This document shows positions 1-6,541 of a stretch of 10,962 nt of DNA, in pieces. Position numbers and translations under genes: made by a program. The stretch comes from Actinomycetota bacterium (GTDB lineage: Bacteria > Actinomycetota > Aquicultoria > Aquicultorales > Aquicultoraceae), in NCBI GenBank assembly GCA_030017355.1, contig JASEIR010000007.1:20155-31116 (forward strand). Reading direction: 5' to 3'. The notes beneath the pieces were generated by a model that saw only the letters and a list, made by a program, of their open reading frames with translations, was not told the DNA's origin and did not search any database. Within the stretch, counting starts at the first letter, position 1. Each line of letters opens with the position of its first letter.

Positions 1-235
1 GTTCAAACGAGCGGTCAAAGTGGTCCTCTATTGCCCTTTTCCCACGTCCAGTAATTATCAAAATATCATCTATTCCTGATGCAACAGCTTCCTCAACAAC
101 ATACTGGATTGTAGGCTTGTCAACGACAGGAATCATCTCTTTTGGTTGCGACTTGGTGATAGGTAGGAACCTTGTGCCAAGACCTGCTGCTGGAATTACT
201 GCCTTCTTTACATCCCGACCTGCTTTTTTAACCAC
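1..235 (-). CDS. galU: UTP-glucose-1-phosphate uridylyltransferase, N-terminal part (window edge)
   Basis: The first 78 residues are visible; the rest lies beyond the left edge. GalU joins UTP and glucose-1-phosphate to give UDP-glucose in the cytoplasm, for cell-surface glycans. The nucleotidyltransferase signature is present: a Gly-rich loop A16-A17-G18-L19-G20-T21-R22, then PKEM at residues 31-34 and a VDKP stretch at 38-41. It continues into YVVEEAVASGIDDILIITGR, typical of GalU rather than RmlA. I chose the GTG at 235 because an AGGGGTGGG purine-rich stretch lies just upstream. An in-frame ATG at 268 would add 11 residues but has a weaker ribosome site. The gene is divergent from the sugar isomerase at 585, which together suggests hexose-phosphate to UDP-glucose flux. 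The family call is firm; the exact start is uncertain. Confidence 0.9.
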   Translation of the reverse strand, partial: MVKKAGRDVKKAVIPAAGLGTRFLPITKSQPKEMIPVVDKPTIQYVVEEAVASGIDDILIITGRGKRAIEDHFDRSFE

Positions 236-292
236 TTGAAACCCACCCCTTTTATCTTCAACTCCCATACATTGTGAAAATCCTACCGTTTA

Positions 293-301
293 ATTCTAGC
301 A
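293..301 (-). promoter_or_regulatory. Candidate extended -10 promoter for galU
   Basis: Read on the minus strand the bases are TGCTAGAAT, an extended -10 (TGn) followed by TAGAAT, five of six matches to TATAAT. The -35 region is poor, as is common for extended -10 promoters. It lies about 58 bases upstream of the GTG start at 235, so it would give a leader of roughly 50 bases. Inferred from consensus only. Confidence 0.35.
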
Positions 302-410
302 TTTCTAACTAAAGATTCACCAGATTTATTTTATGGCTTACAACTGTTTGCCTATTTTTAGCCCGCTTAAATTTTTTAGTACTAGATGGTTTTCCAAGCC
401 AAAACTTAAT

Positions 411-423
411 TATGAATTTCATA
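411..423. repeat. 13-base palindrome in the divergent promoter region
   Basis: TATGAA-T-TTCATA is a perfect inverted repeat with a one-base centre, about 18 bases upstream of the candidate -35 of the isomerase promoter. Its symmetry and position would suit a dimeric regulator. In an AT-rich region it could also arise by chance. Confidence 0.35.
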
Positions 424-441
424 GAAGGAATTAGCGGTTTT

Positions 442-471
442 TTGGCGTATCAACTAATCATGCACTAAAAT
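442..471 (+). promoter_or_regulatory. Candidate promoter for the sugar isomerase gene
   Basis: TTGGCG at 442-447 (four of six matches to TTGACA) is followed by an 18-base spacer and TAAAAT at 466-471 (five of six to TATAAT). Transcription would begin near 478, leaving a leader of about 105 bases before the TTG start at 585. Consensus match only; other AT-rich hexamers nearby could serve. Confidence 0.3.
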
Positions 472-481
472 AGCCAAGATA

Positions 482-507
482 AAATTCTAAGATTAAATTC
501 TAAAATC
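482..507 (+). repeat. Imperfect 13-base tandem repeat in the isomerase leader
   Basis: AAATTCTAAGATT (482-494) is followed directly by AAATTCTAAAATC (495-507), identical at 11 of 13 positions. It lies just downstream of the candidate -10. It could be a tandem operator or a remnant of a short duplication; function unknown. Confidence 0.4.
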
Positions 508-571
508 AGCGGAAGAATTAATCTTTGCAGCCTAATAAAGAAAGTTAGTAAAGTCAGCCCATAGTGTGGAT

Positions 572-578
572 GGAGGGA
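572..578 (+). promoter_or_regulatory. Ribosome binding site that sets a TTG start
   Basis: GGAGGGA lies a few bases before the TTG at 585, a near-ideal Shine-Dalgarno distance. The in-frame GTG at 564 and ATG at 570 overlap or precede this site and have no comparable purine stretch of their own, so the TTG is the better start. Confidence 0.7.
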
Positions 579-584
579 TACGTA

Positions 585-1385
585 TTGTCAAAGCTCGATA
601 TAGTATCAGGACTACCATTAAGGCTTGAAGACCACCGTTTAATCTTTGAAGATGGCTTACCGGCAGTTGAGCCTGATATCCGGCACATTGAAGATTTTAA
701 AGACGTATTAGCACCAAATTCACCACTTGAAGGACCAAAGGACGCCTATTTTATGTACCGAGATATTGGTTGGCAAAAAGATAAAGAGATGTTTCGCCAA
801 AGAAACTATCGCTATGACATTACAGTTCTAGTTCCAGGGGTAGTTGGACGCGAGCTCTTAAAAACTGTCGGGCATTACCATCCACTTGTGCCTGGAACTA
901 ACGTTACCTATCCAGAGGTCTATGAAGTAATAAGCGGCCGTGCCCACTATGTATGCCAAAAGGTGGATGGAAACAAAGTTCTTGATTTTTTTGTTGTTGA
1001 GGCCTTTCCAGGCCAGAAGGTTGTAATTCCTCCAAACTACGGGCATATAACTATAAATCCAGGAGATGAGCCTCTGGTTATGAGCAATGTCACAGCAGAC
1101 GGCTTTAAATCAATTTATAAGCCGCTAGAGGAGCTGCACGGCGGAGCATTCTACGAGCTTGCAAATTTCACTTGGCTAGAGAACAAGAATTATGAGGTCT
1201 TGACCAAACCGAAGTGGGCAAAAGCAAACGAGGTTCCAGAATTTGGTCTGACTGAGGCTGTGCCGCTTTATAAATCGATAACTGAAAATCCAGACAAGTT
1301 CGATTACCTTATAAACCCACATAATTACACGGATATATTTGCAAAAGCTCTTAATATGACTGGCGATCTAGAAGCCAGGAACTAG
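585..1385 (+). CDS. pgi: Cupin-type glucose-6-phosphate isomerase
   Basis: This 266-residue protein matches the cupin (archaeal-type) phosphoglucose isomerases, metal enzymes that interconvert glucose-6-phosphate and fructose-6-phosphate and are unrelated in fold to the common PGI. The family motif is clear: GHYHP at 96-100 and PEVYE at 110-114, then IPPNYGHITIN at 148-158. By alignment from memory with the Pyrococcus enzyme, the metal ligands are H97, H99, E111 and H154. The protein is longer than the archaeal form of about 190 residues, with extra sequence at both ends, chiefly after residue 190. I start it at the TTG because GGAGGGA precedes it; starts at 564 or 570 would add seven or five residues. 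It stands alone on the plus strand, divergent from galU and convergent with hemL. Family confident; substrate range inferred. Confidence 0.88.
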   Translation: MSKLDIVSGLPLRLEDHRLIFEDGLPAVEPDIRHIEDFKDVLAPNSPLEGPKDAYFMYRDIGWQKDKEMFRQRNYRYDITVLVPGVVGRELLKTVGHYHPLVPGTNVTYPEVYEVISGRAHYVCQKVDGNKVLDFFVVEAFPGQKVVIPPNYGHITINPGDEPLVMSNVTADGFKSIYKPLEELHGGAFYELANFTWLENKNYEVLTKPKWAKANEVPEFGLTEAVPLYKSITENPDKFDYLINPHNYTDIFAKALNMTGDLEARN

Positions 1386-1424
1386 ATATGTGGGTCTAGA
1401 GAGATAGAAGGGTCCAGGGCCCAG

Positions 1425-2723
1425 CTATGCTTTAACACTTGCGATGTTCTTTAAAGCCTTCTTAGCAGCTTCTATCGTGCGATCAATATCCTCATCGGTG
1501 TGTGCCGTTGATATAAATGACGCCTCAAATTGTGATGGAGCCAAGTTTATGCCCTGTTCAAGCATGGCTTTGAAATATGCAGCAAACATTGCCGTATCTG
1601 ATGTTTTTGCACTTCTATAATCAAAGACAGGCTGATCTGTAAAGAACATGCAGCTAAGAGAGCCCACGCGCGTAAACTGGGCAGGTACACCGGCCTCTGC
1701 TGTAGCCTCTTTCAAACCATCTGCAAGCTTCTTGCCCTTGCGGTCAAGTTCCTCGTAAATAGCTGGGTCCCTCAATATTTTAAGTGTGGTTAAGCCGGCT
1801 GTCATGGCAATCGGATTACCCGAGAGAGTACCGGCTTGGTAAACAGAGCCAACTGGCGCTACCCAGTCCATAATCTCGGCCCGACCGCCAAAAGCACCAA
1901 CGGGGAAACCCCCGCCAATAATTTTGCCCAAGCATGTTAAATCTGGCATGACATTGTAATATTGCTGCGCACCTCCATAGGACACGCGGAAGCCGGTAAT
2001 AACTTCATCGAAGATTAGTACGACTCCATATTCACGAGTTATCTTCCTTAGCCCCTCTAAAAAGCCTTCCTTTGGTAAAATTACACCTGCATTTCCTGCA
2101 ATTGGTTCAATAATTACAGCTGCGATATCTTCATGTTGCTCGCGTATTGTTTTTTCGACAGCCTCAAGATCGTTATACGGAAGATTTATTGTATCCTGTG
2201 CCGCACCTTTTGTAACACCAGGGCTATCAGGAAGGCCCAAAGTGGTCACGCCTGAGCCTGCCTGAACAAGTAGGCAATCTGAATGGCCATGGTAGCATCC
2301 TTCAAACTTTATCAATTTAGACCTTCCAGTATAGCCTCGTGCAAGGCGAATAGCGCTCATAGTTGCTTCAGTACCAGAACTAACCATCCTTACCTTCTCA
2401 ATAGATGGGACAGCTTCAACAACGGCCTTAGCCATCTCGACTTCTAGCTCAGTTGGTGCACCATAGCTAGTACCGTTCTCGAGCGCTTTTCTAACAGCTT
2501 CTGCAACCTCGTCATTAGCATGCCCTAGGATCATTGGACCCCAAGATGCTACATAATCAATATACTCGTTTCCATCAACATCGTAGATTTTAGAACCCTT
2601 CGCTCTAGCTATAAAAAGCGGATTTAACCCGACTGACTTAAACGCCCTAACCGGACTGTTCACCCCTCCAGGAATATACTTTTGAGCTTCGGCAAAGAGC
2701 TCTTGAGATTTTTGATTGTTCAT
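1425..2723 (-). CDS. hemL: Glutamate-1-semialdehyde 2,1-aminomutase
   Basis: HemL is a cytoplasmic PLP enzyme that turns glutamate-1-semialdehyde into 5-aminolevulinate, the second step of the C5 route begun by HemA in the same operon. At 432 residues it is full length. Visible landmarks are PGGVNSPVR near residues 18-26, SSGTEATM at 115-122 for PLP phosphate binding, CYHGH at 143-147, FDEV at 238-241 with D239 facing the pyridine nitrogen, and the PLP lysine K267 in LGKIIGGGFPVGA. The ATG is preceded by GGAGGT at 2734-2729 with a five-base spacer. Its ATG overlaps the TGA of ahbD (ATGA), which points to translational coupling. It is the last gene of the operon; the early-pathway enzyme sits at the end, next to the last-step enzyme. 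No fault seen. Confidence 0.97.
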   Translation of the reverse strand: MNNQKSQELFAEAQKYIPGGVNSPVRAFKSVGLNPLFIARAKGSKIYDVDGNEYIDYVASWGPMILGHANDEVAEAVRKALENGTSYGAPTELEVEMAKAVVEAVPSIEKVRMVSSGTEATMSAIRLARGYTGRSKLIKFEGCYHGHSDCLLVQAGSGVTTLGLPDSPGVTKGAAQDTINLPYNDLEAVEKTIREQHEDIAAVIIEPIAGNAGVILPKEGFLEGLRKITREYGVVLIFDEVITGFRVSYGGAQQYYNVMPDLTCLGKIIGGGFPVGAFGGRAEIMDWVAPVGSVYQAGTLSGNPIAMTAGLTTLKILRDPAIYEELDRKGKKLADGLKEATAEAGVPAQFTRVGSLSCMFFTDQPVFDYRSAKTSDTAMFAAYFKAMLEQGINLAPSQFEASFISTAHTDEDIDRTIEAAKKALKNIASVKA

Positions 2724-3901
2724 TTTTTACCTCCAAGAATATGCTTGGGTGAGCCATGTCCACATCCAGATGCAGCTGATTGCCTCGTAGCTCTTGGCTC
2801 ATAAATACAGTACGGCTCTTCTGCCAGATAATCGCCTGTAACTTCATAAGCACGAGCACGGCAACCGCCACATATTCTCTTAAACTCGCAAATTCCACAC
2901 TTGCCTTTGAGCTTATCATAGTCCCGTAAATCTGCAAAAAGAGGAGAACTTTCCCATACTTCTTTAAATGTTTGCTCCTTAATGTTACCAGCTGCTTTTT
3001 CAAAATACCCGCACGGCTGTACTTGCCCGACATGGCTTATAAAGCAAAATCCAATGCCGCCAAGACATCCTCTTGTCATGGTCTCAAGCCCACGGGAAGC
3101 ATGGTGGTGACCCGCCATCATCTGCGAAGCTTTCTCTCCCTCTGCCTTTGCTCTCTGGCGCATTATCCTGAAATAATGCGGAGCATCTGTTGGTTTGAAA
3201 AAAATATCTTTTACTTCTTTCTGTTTGTCATATACCCAGTTAAGCGTTCTCTCATATTCTTCCGGAGGAAGCTCCTGCTCCTCAAGTTCCTTTCCTCGAC
3301 CCGTTGGAACCAGCAGGAATGGGTGAAATGCAACTGCACCTATTTTCTTAGCAAATTCTAACAGTCCATCAAGATAAGACACATTAAGCTTTGTAATTGT
3401 AGAGTTTATCTGTACCTCAATACCTGCCTCCTGGGCAATTTTTATGCCTTTAACTGCAGCATCAAAAGCGCCAGGTAAACCCCTGAACTCATCATGCTTT
3501 TCAGCAACTGGAAAATCTATACTAACACTCATCCTTGGAATACCAACTTCTTTAACCCTTCTAGCTATATCAGGAGTCATAAGGGTTGCATTAGTACCTA
3601 AAACCATCCTAAGACCAATTTCTGAGCCATATTTTGCTATCTCATAAAAATCAGATCTTGTCAAAGGCTCTCCACCAGTAAGAATGATTATTGGATTGCT
3701 AAACGACCTTATATTATCAAGAAGAGCTTTTGCCTCATCAGTTGTAAGCTCACCTTCATAAGGACCATGAAGGGCAGACGCTCTGCAATGTATGCAGGCA
3801 AGATTACAGCTTCTCGTTATTTCCCAAGCTATCATTCGTGGTGGCGGCACATCGCTTTTTAACTCTTTAATTTCTGCTTTTTCCTCTCTTTGTCTATTCA
3901 C
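2720..3901 (-). CDS. ahbD: Radical SAM heme b synthase (AhbD family)
   Basis: AhbD is a radical SAM/SPASM iron-sulfur enzyme. It decarboxylates the two propionates of Fe-coproporphyrin III to give heme b in the siroheme-dependent route of archaea and sulfate reducers. With the start used here (393 residues) the SAM cluster is C32-x3-C36-x2-C39 (CNLACIHC) and GGEP is at 76-79. The C-terminal SPASM cysteines are C279, C286, C297, C335, C338, C344, C347 and C365. The stretch TRGCLGGIGFCFISHVGQVQ and the SPASM part CGGCRARAY closely resemble AhbD as I remember it from Desulfovibrio; NirJ2-type relatives are the main alternative. The GTG at 3901 has GGGGG six bases upstream. A GTG at 3946 would add 15 residues and overlap hemB by 16 bases but lacks a clear ribosome site. 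A His-rich loop (GHHH, residues 264-267) and a Cys/Gly/His tail are odd details. Confidence 0.85.
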   Translation of the reverse strand: MNRQREEKAEIKELKSDVPPPRMIAWEITRSCNLACIHCRASALHGPYEGELTTDEAKALLDNIRSFSNPIIILTGGEPLTRSDFYEIAKYGSEIGLRMVLGTNATLMTPDIARRVKEVGIPRMSVSIDFPVAEKHDEFRGLPGAFDAAVKGIKIAQEAGIEVQINSTITKLNVSYLDGLLEFAKKIGAVAFHPFLLVPTGRGKELEEQELPPEEYERTLNWVYDKQKEVKDIFFKPTDAPHYFRIMRQRAKAEGEKASQMMAGHHHASRGLETMTRGCLGGIGFCFISHVGQVQPCGYFEKAAGNIKEQTFKEVWESSPLFADLRDYDKLKGKCGICEFKRICGGCRARAYEVTGDYLAEEPYCIYEPRATRQSAASGCGHGSPKHILGGKK

Positions 3902-3930
3902 GTTAATCCCCCGGTCTAGGGCTCTGGGAC

Positions 3931-4905
3931 CTATCCTTGAAGCCACCTTGCTACATCTTTTGCATGGTAAGTGATAATTATATCTGCTCCAGCTCGCTTA
4001 ATACCGGTAAGAATCTCAAGGGTAACTCTTTTCTCATCCAGCCATCCTTTCTCAGCAGCAGCTTTTACCATGGAAAACTCGCCACTTACATTATAGGCTG
4101 CTGTCGGATAGCCAAACTCCTTCTTTATGGCATGTATAAGATCAAGACAGCTTAAAGCCGGCTTTACCATAACAATATCTGCGCCTTCTTCGATATCAAG
4201 CTCGACCTCACGCAAAGCCTCCAAAATATTTGCAGCATCCATTTGATATGCTCTACGATCCCCAAATTGCGGTGTTGATTCTGCTGCTTCTCTAAATGGG
4301 CCATAAAAAGCCGAGGCTTGTTTTGCTGAATAAGCCATTATTGGAATATCTTGAAAACCATTCTCATCAAGACCCGACCTTATTGCGGCAACACGGCCAT
4401 CCATCATATCTGATGGAGCAACCATATCTGCGCCCGCTTCCGCATGTGTGATAGCCTCCTTGGCAAGAAGCTCAAGCGTGATATCATTCAGCACCTCGCC
4501 GTCTCGAACAATACCGCAATGGCCGTGGCTTGTATATTCGCAGAGGCAAACATCTGTTATAACAATTAAATCAGGGACTTCCTTCTTTATTGCTCGAATC
4601 GCTCTTTGAACTATACCGTTTTCATCATAGGCTTCTGAACCTACCTCATCTTTCTTCTCTGGAATACCAAATAATAAAATGGCAGGAATGCCTAGGCTTC
4701 TGACCTCTTTTGCCTCCTCAACTATTAAATCAATCGACATCTGATAGTTACCAGGCATTGATGATATCTCTTTTTTGAAATTCTTACCAGGAGCTACAAA
4801 AAGCGGATAGATGAGGTCATCTACGCTTAGTGAGGTTTCTCTTACCATTCTTCTTAAGTTTTCATTTTTACGCAATCTGCGCGGCCTGTAAGCCGGATAA
4901 TACAT
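3931..4905 (-). CDS. hemB: Delta-aminolevulinic acid dehydratase (porphobilinogen synthase)
   Basis: HemB condenses two 5-aminolevulinate molecules into porphobilinogen in the cytoplasm. The 324-residue length is normal. The zinc-type metal site is intact, with C120, C122 and C130 in VCLCEYTSHGHC, so this is the Cys-rich zinc form rather than the Asp-rich magnesium form. The two Schiff-base lysines are K195 (YSAKQASAFYGPFRE) and K248 (IVMVKPALSCLD). The flexible lid begins near RDGEVLND. The ATG at 4905 is preceded by GGGAGAAGG at 4923-4915. The gene follows the largest gap in the operon (71 bases), which contains a TATAAT, so it may also have its own promoter. Its stop falls 29 bases before the preferred ahbD start. 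Confidence 0.97.
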   Translation of the reverse strand: MYYPAYRPRRLRKNENLRRMVRETSLSVDDLIYPLFVAPGKNFKKEISSMPGNYQMSIDLIVEEAKEVRSLGIPAILLFGIPEKKDEVGSEAYDENGIVQRAIRAIKKEVPDLIVITDVCLCEYTSHGHCGIVRDGEVLNDITLELLAKEAITHAEAGADMVAPSDMMDGRVAAIRSGLDENGFQDIPIMAYSAKQASAFYGPFREAAESTPQFGDRRAYQMDAANILEALREVELDIEEGADIVMVKPALSCLDLIHAIKKEFGYPTAAYNVSGEFSMVKAAAEKGWLDEKRVTLEILTGIKRAGADIIITYHAKDVARWLQG

Positions 4906-4932
4906 ATTAATCGACCTTCTCCCTAACTTTCT

Positions 4933-4938
4933 ATTATA
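4933..4938 (-). promoter_or_regulatory. Candidate internal -10 box upstream of hemB
   Basis: A perfect TATAAT on the minus strand lies in the 71-base gap between cobA/hemD and hemB, 27 bases before the hemB start. No good -35 is seen 16-18 bases upstream (the hexamer there is AAGCTT-like). It could drive hemB-ahbD-hemL separately from the upstream genes. The gap is very AT-rich, so chance is possible. Confidence 0.3.
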
Positions 4939-4976
4939 TTAAGCATTAAAAATTTAAGCTTTTACTTAAACCTTAA

Positions 4977-6512
4977 CTAAACAAGTGATGCCTCTTTGGT
5001 TTGGTTCTTTACTATTGCATTAACAAGCCCTGGAATTGTATATTCCTCTGCCACAATATCAGGGTTTAGACCATGCTCGGCCACAGTTTCAGCAGTTACT
5101 GGCCCAATAACGGCAATGGCTATACCTTGCATGAGTTCTTTTAAATCGCCGCCAACAAGTTTTGCAAAGTTGTTAACTGTAGATGAACTTGTAAAAGTTA
5201 CTATATCTATACTTCTTTCGGAGAGTATCTCCTTTATCTTAGCTGCTGCCAAATCGTTTAGAACAGTTTGATAGGCTTCGACTACATCAACCTCTCCACC
5301 CATCTCACGCAAGGTTTGAGGCAGAATATCTCGAGCAACCTTAGCTCTTGGGATAAGGAAGCTCCTTCCCTCTATCCCAGCCTTCTTTAGTTCCTCGATA
5401 AGCCCCTCGGCAACATATTCCTCAGGAGTCACGTCTATGTTAATCAATAGCTTTTTAACTGCCCTAGCAGTTGCTGGACCAATTACCGCAATCTTTGAGC
5501 CAGATAGAATCCTAATATCTTTACCCAAAGACCTCATTCGCTTTGTAAAAAACTCAACCCCATTTGCACTGGTAAAGATGACCCAGTCATACCCTGGGCC
5601 ATTCTCTAAGCGTGAAATAGCTTTATCTATGCTATCAAAGCTATCAGGGTCGACAATTCTTATCATAGGCACTTCAATAGGCTGCCCGCCCAGCTCAGAC
5701 AGCAGATCGGATAGCGTGCCTGCCTGCTCTTTTGCCCTTGTTACAAGAATCCTTTTACCAAAAAGTGGCTTTTTCTCATACCAGATAAGCCTATCTCTTA
5801 GTTTTACAACATCGCCAACTATGATAATGCATGGTGCTTTTAGGTTTGCTTTCACTACCTTATCCACTATATCTTCAAGCGTGCCAATAACTGTTTGCTG
5901 CTGCGGAGTAGTACCCCATCTTACAATAGCAACAGGCGTATCTTTTGAGCGTCCATGCTTTATTAGCTGGCTTACAATTGATGGGAGATTCCTCATTCCC
6001 ATATAAAAGATAATGGTTCCTATACCTACAAGGCTCTCCCAATTAATATCAGTGCTAGGCTTCAGCGGATCCTCGTGACCGGTTACATAAGCAACGGTTG
6101 ATGTTGTACCCCGATGTGTAACCGGTATGCCGGCATAAGCAGGGACAGCATTGCCTGCTGAGACCCCAGGCACAAACTCAAACTCAATTTTATTTTCAAC
6201 TAAAACCAGCGCTTCCTCGCCGCCTCGACCAAAAATTAACGGATCTCCGCCCTTAAGACGTGTAACGATCTTGCCCTGCTTTGCCTTTTCGACAAGCATA
6301 CGGTTTATATCTTCCTGCTTTACAGAGTGCTTCCCTTCAGCCTTTCCAACGTATATAAACTCAGCATCAGGTTTTGCATGCTCAAATAGCAGGTTAGTTG
6401 CCAAACGATCATAGATTATAACATCTGCCTGGGCTATGCATTCTAGGCCTCTTAGGGTTATTAATTTTGGATCGCCGGGGCCTGCCCCAACTAGATATAC
6501 TTTACCTTTCAC
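4977..6512 (-). CDS. cobA/hemD: Uroporphyrinogen-III C-methyltransferase / uroporphyrinogen-III synthase fusion (CobA-HemD)
   Basis: This 511-residue protein fuses two enzymes. Residues 1 to about 245 are a SAM-dependent uroporphyrinogen III methyltransferase (SUMT), which makes precorrin-2. It has GAGPGDP at 9-15, RLKGGDPLIFGRGGEE at 85-100, the PGVSAG turn at 115-120 and VTHRG near 131. Residues from about 252 to the end are HemD, which cyclises hydroxymethylbilane to uroporphyrinogen III: it opens with GKRILVTRA, then shows FTSANGV at 313-319, AVIGPATA near 342, and a second FTSSST and AVIGPVTA repeat. The order of activities is opposite to the domain order. It starts at a GTG with GAGGG about ten bases upstream. 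The fusion would hand newly formed uroporphyrinogen III straight to methylation, steering flux to siroheme and corrins. Such fusions are common in Gram-positive bacteria. Confidence 0.95.
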   Translation of the reverse strand: MKGKVYLVGAGPGDPKLITLRGLECIAQADVIIYDRLATNLLFEHAKPDAEFIYVGKAEGKHSVKQEDINRMLVEKAKQGKIVTRLKGGDPLIFGRGGEEALVLVENKIEFEFVPGVSAGNAVPAYAGIPVTHRGTTSTVAYVTGHEDPLKPSTDINWESLVGIGTIIFYMGMRNLPSIVSQLIKHGRSKDTPVAIVRWGTTPQQQTVIGTLEDIVDKVVKANLKAPCIIIVGDVVKLRDRLIWYEKKPLFGKRILVTRAKEQAGTLSDLLSELGGQPIEVPMIRIVDPDSFDSIDKAISRLENGPGYDWVIFTSANGVEFFTKRMRSLGKDIRILSGSKIAVIGPATARAVKKLLINIDVTPEEYVAEGLIEELKKAGIEGRSFLIPRAKVARDILPQTLREMGGEVDVVEAYQTVLNDLAAAKIKEILSERSIDIVTFTSSSTVNNFAKLVGGDLKELMQGIAIAVIGPVTAETVAEHGLNPDIVAEEYTIPGLVNAIVKNQTKEASLV

Positions 6513-6541
6513 TTATGCTTGTCCCTCAAAAAAATAAATTA

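Larger units (their letters stand above)
236..584. other. Divergent intergenic region, galU / pgi
   Basis: This AT-rich stretch of about 349 bases separates the divergent galU and sugar isomerase genes. I see no convincing small gene in it. It holds candidate promoters for both directions, a 13-base palindrome at 411-423 and a 13-base imperfect tandem repeat at 482-507. These sites are listed separately. Confidence 0.6.

Noticed and set aside
236..584. Small RNA, riboswitch or small gene in the galU/pgi intergenic region
   Set aside because: No G/C-rich stem, conserved riboswitch core or ribosome-site-led frame was recognised; the region is AT-rich with only short symmetric elements.
1381..1424. 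Bidirectional terminator between the isomerase gene and hemL
   Set aside because: CTAGA (1382-1386) can pair with TCTAG (1395-1399), and GGGT/GCCC near 1410-1422 can form four pairs. Both stems are short and neither is followed by a T-run on either strand.
2647..3361. Open frames of about 128-129 residues on both strands over ahbD
   Set aside because: They lie wholly within or across ahbD and hemL in other frames, have no family motifs, and their composition fits read-through of the opposite or shifted strand.
4948..4970. Intrinsic terminator after cobA/hemD
   Set aside because: The 6-bp stem contains only one G-C pair and the T-run is short, so it is too weak to list as a terminator; it is kept only as a possible attenuator in the findings.
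5437..6006. 189-residue plus-strand open frame opposite cobA/hemD
   Set aside because: It is antisense to a clear fusion enzyme, is Ser/Thr/Pro/Ile-rich as expected of a shadow frame, and has no supporting ribosome site.
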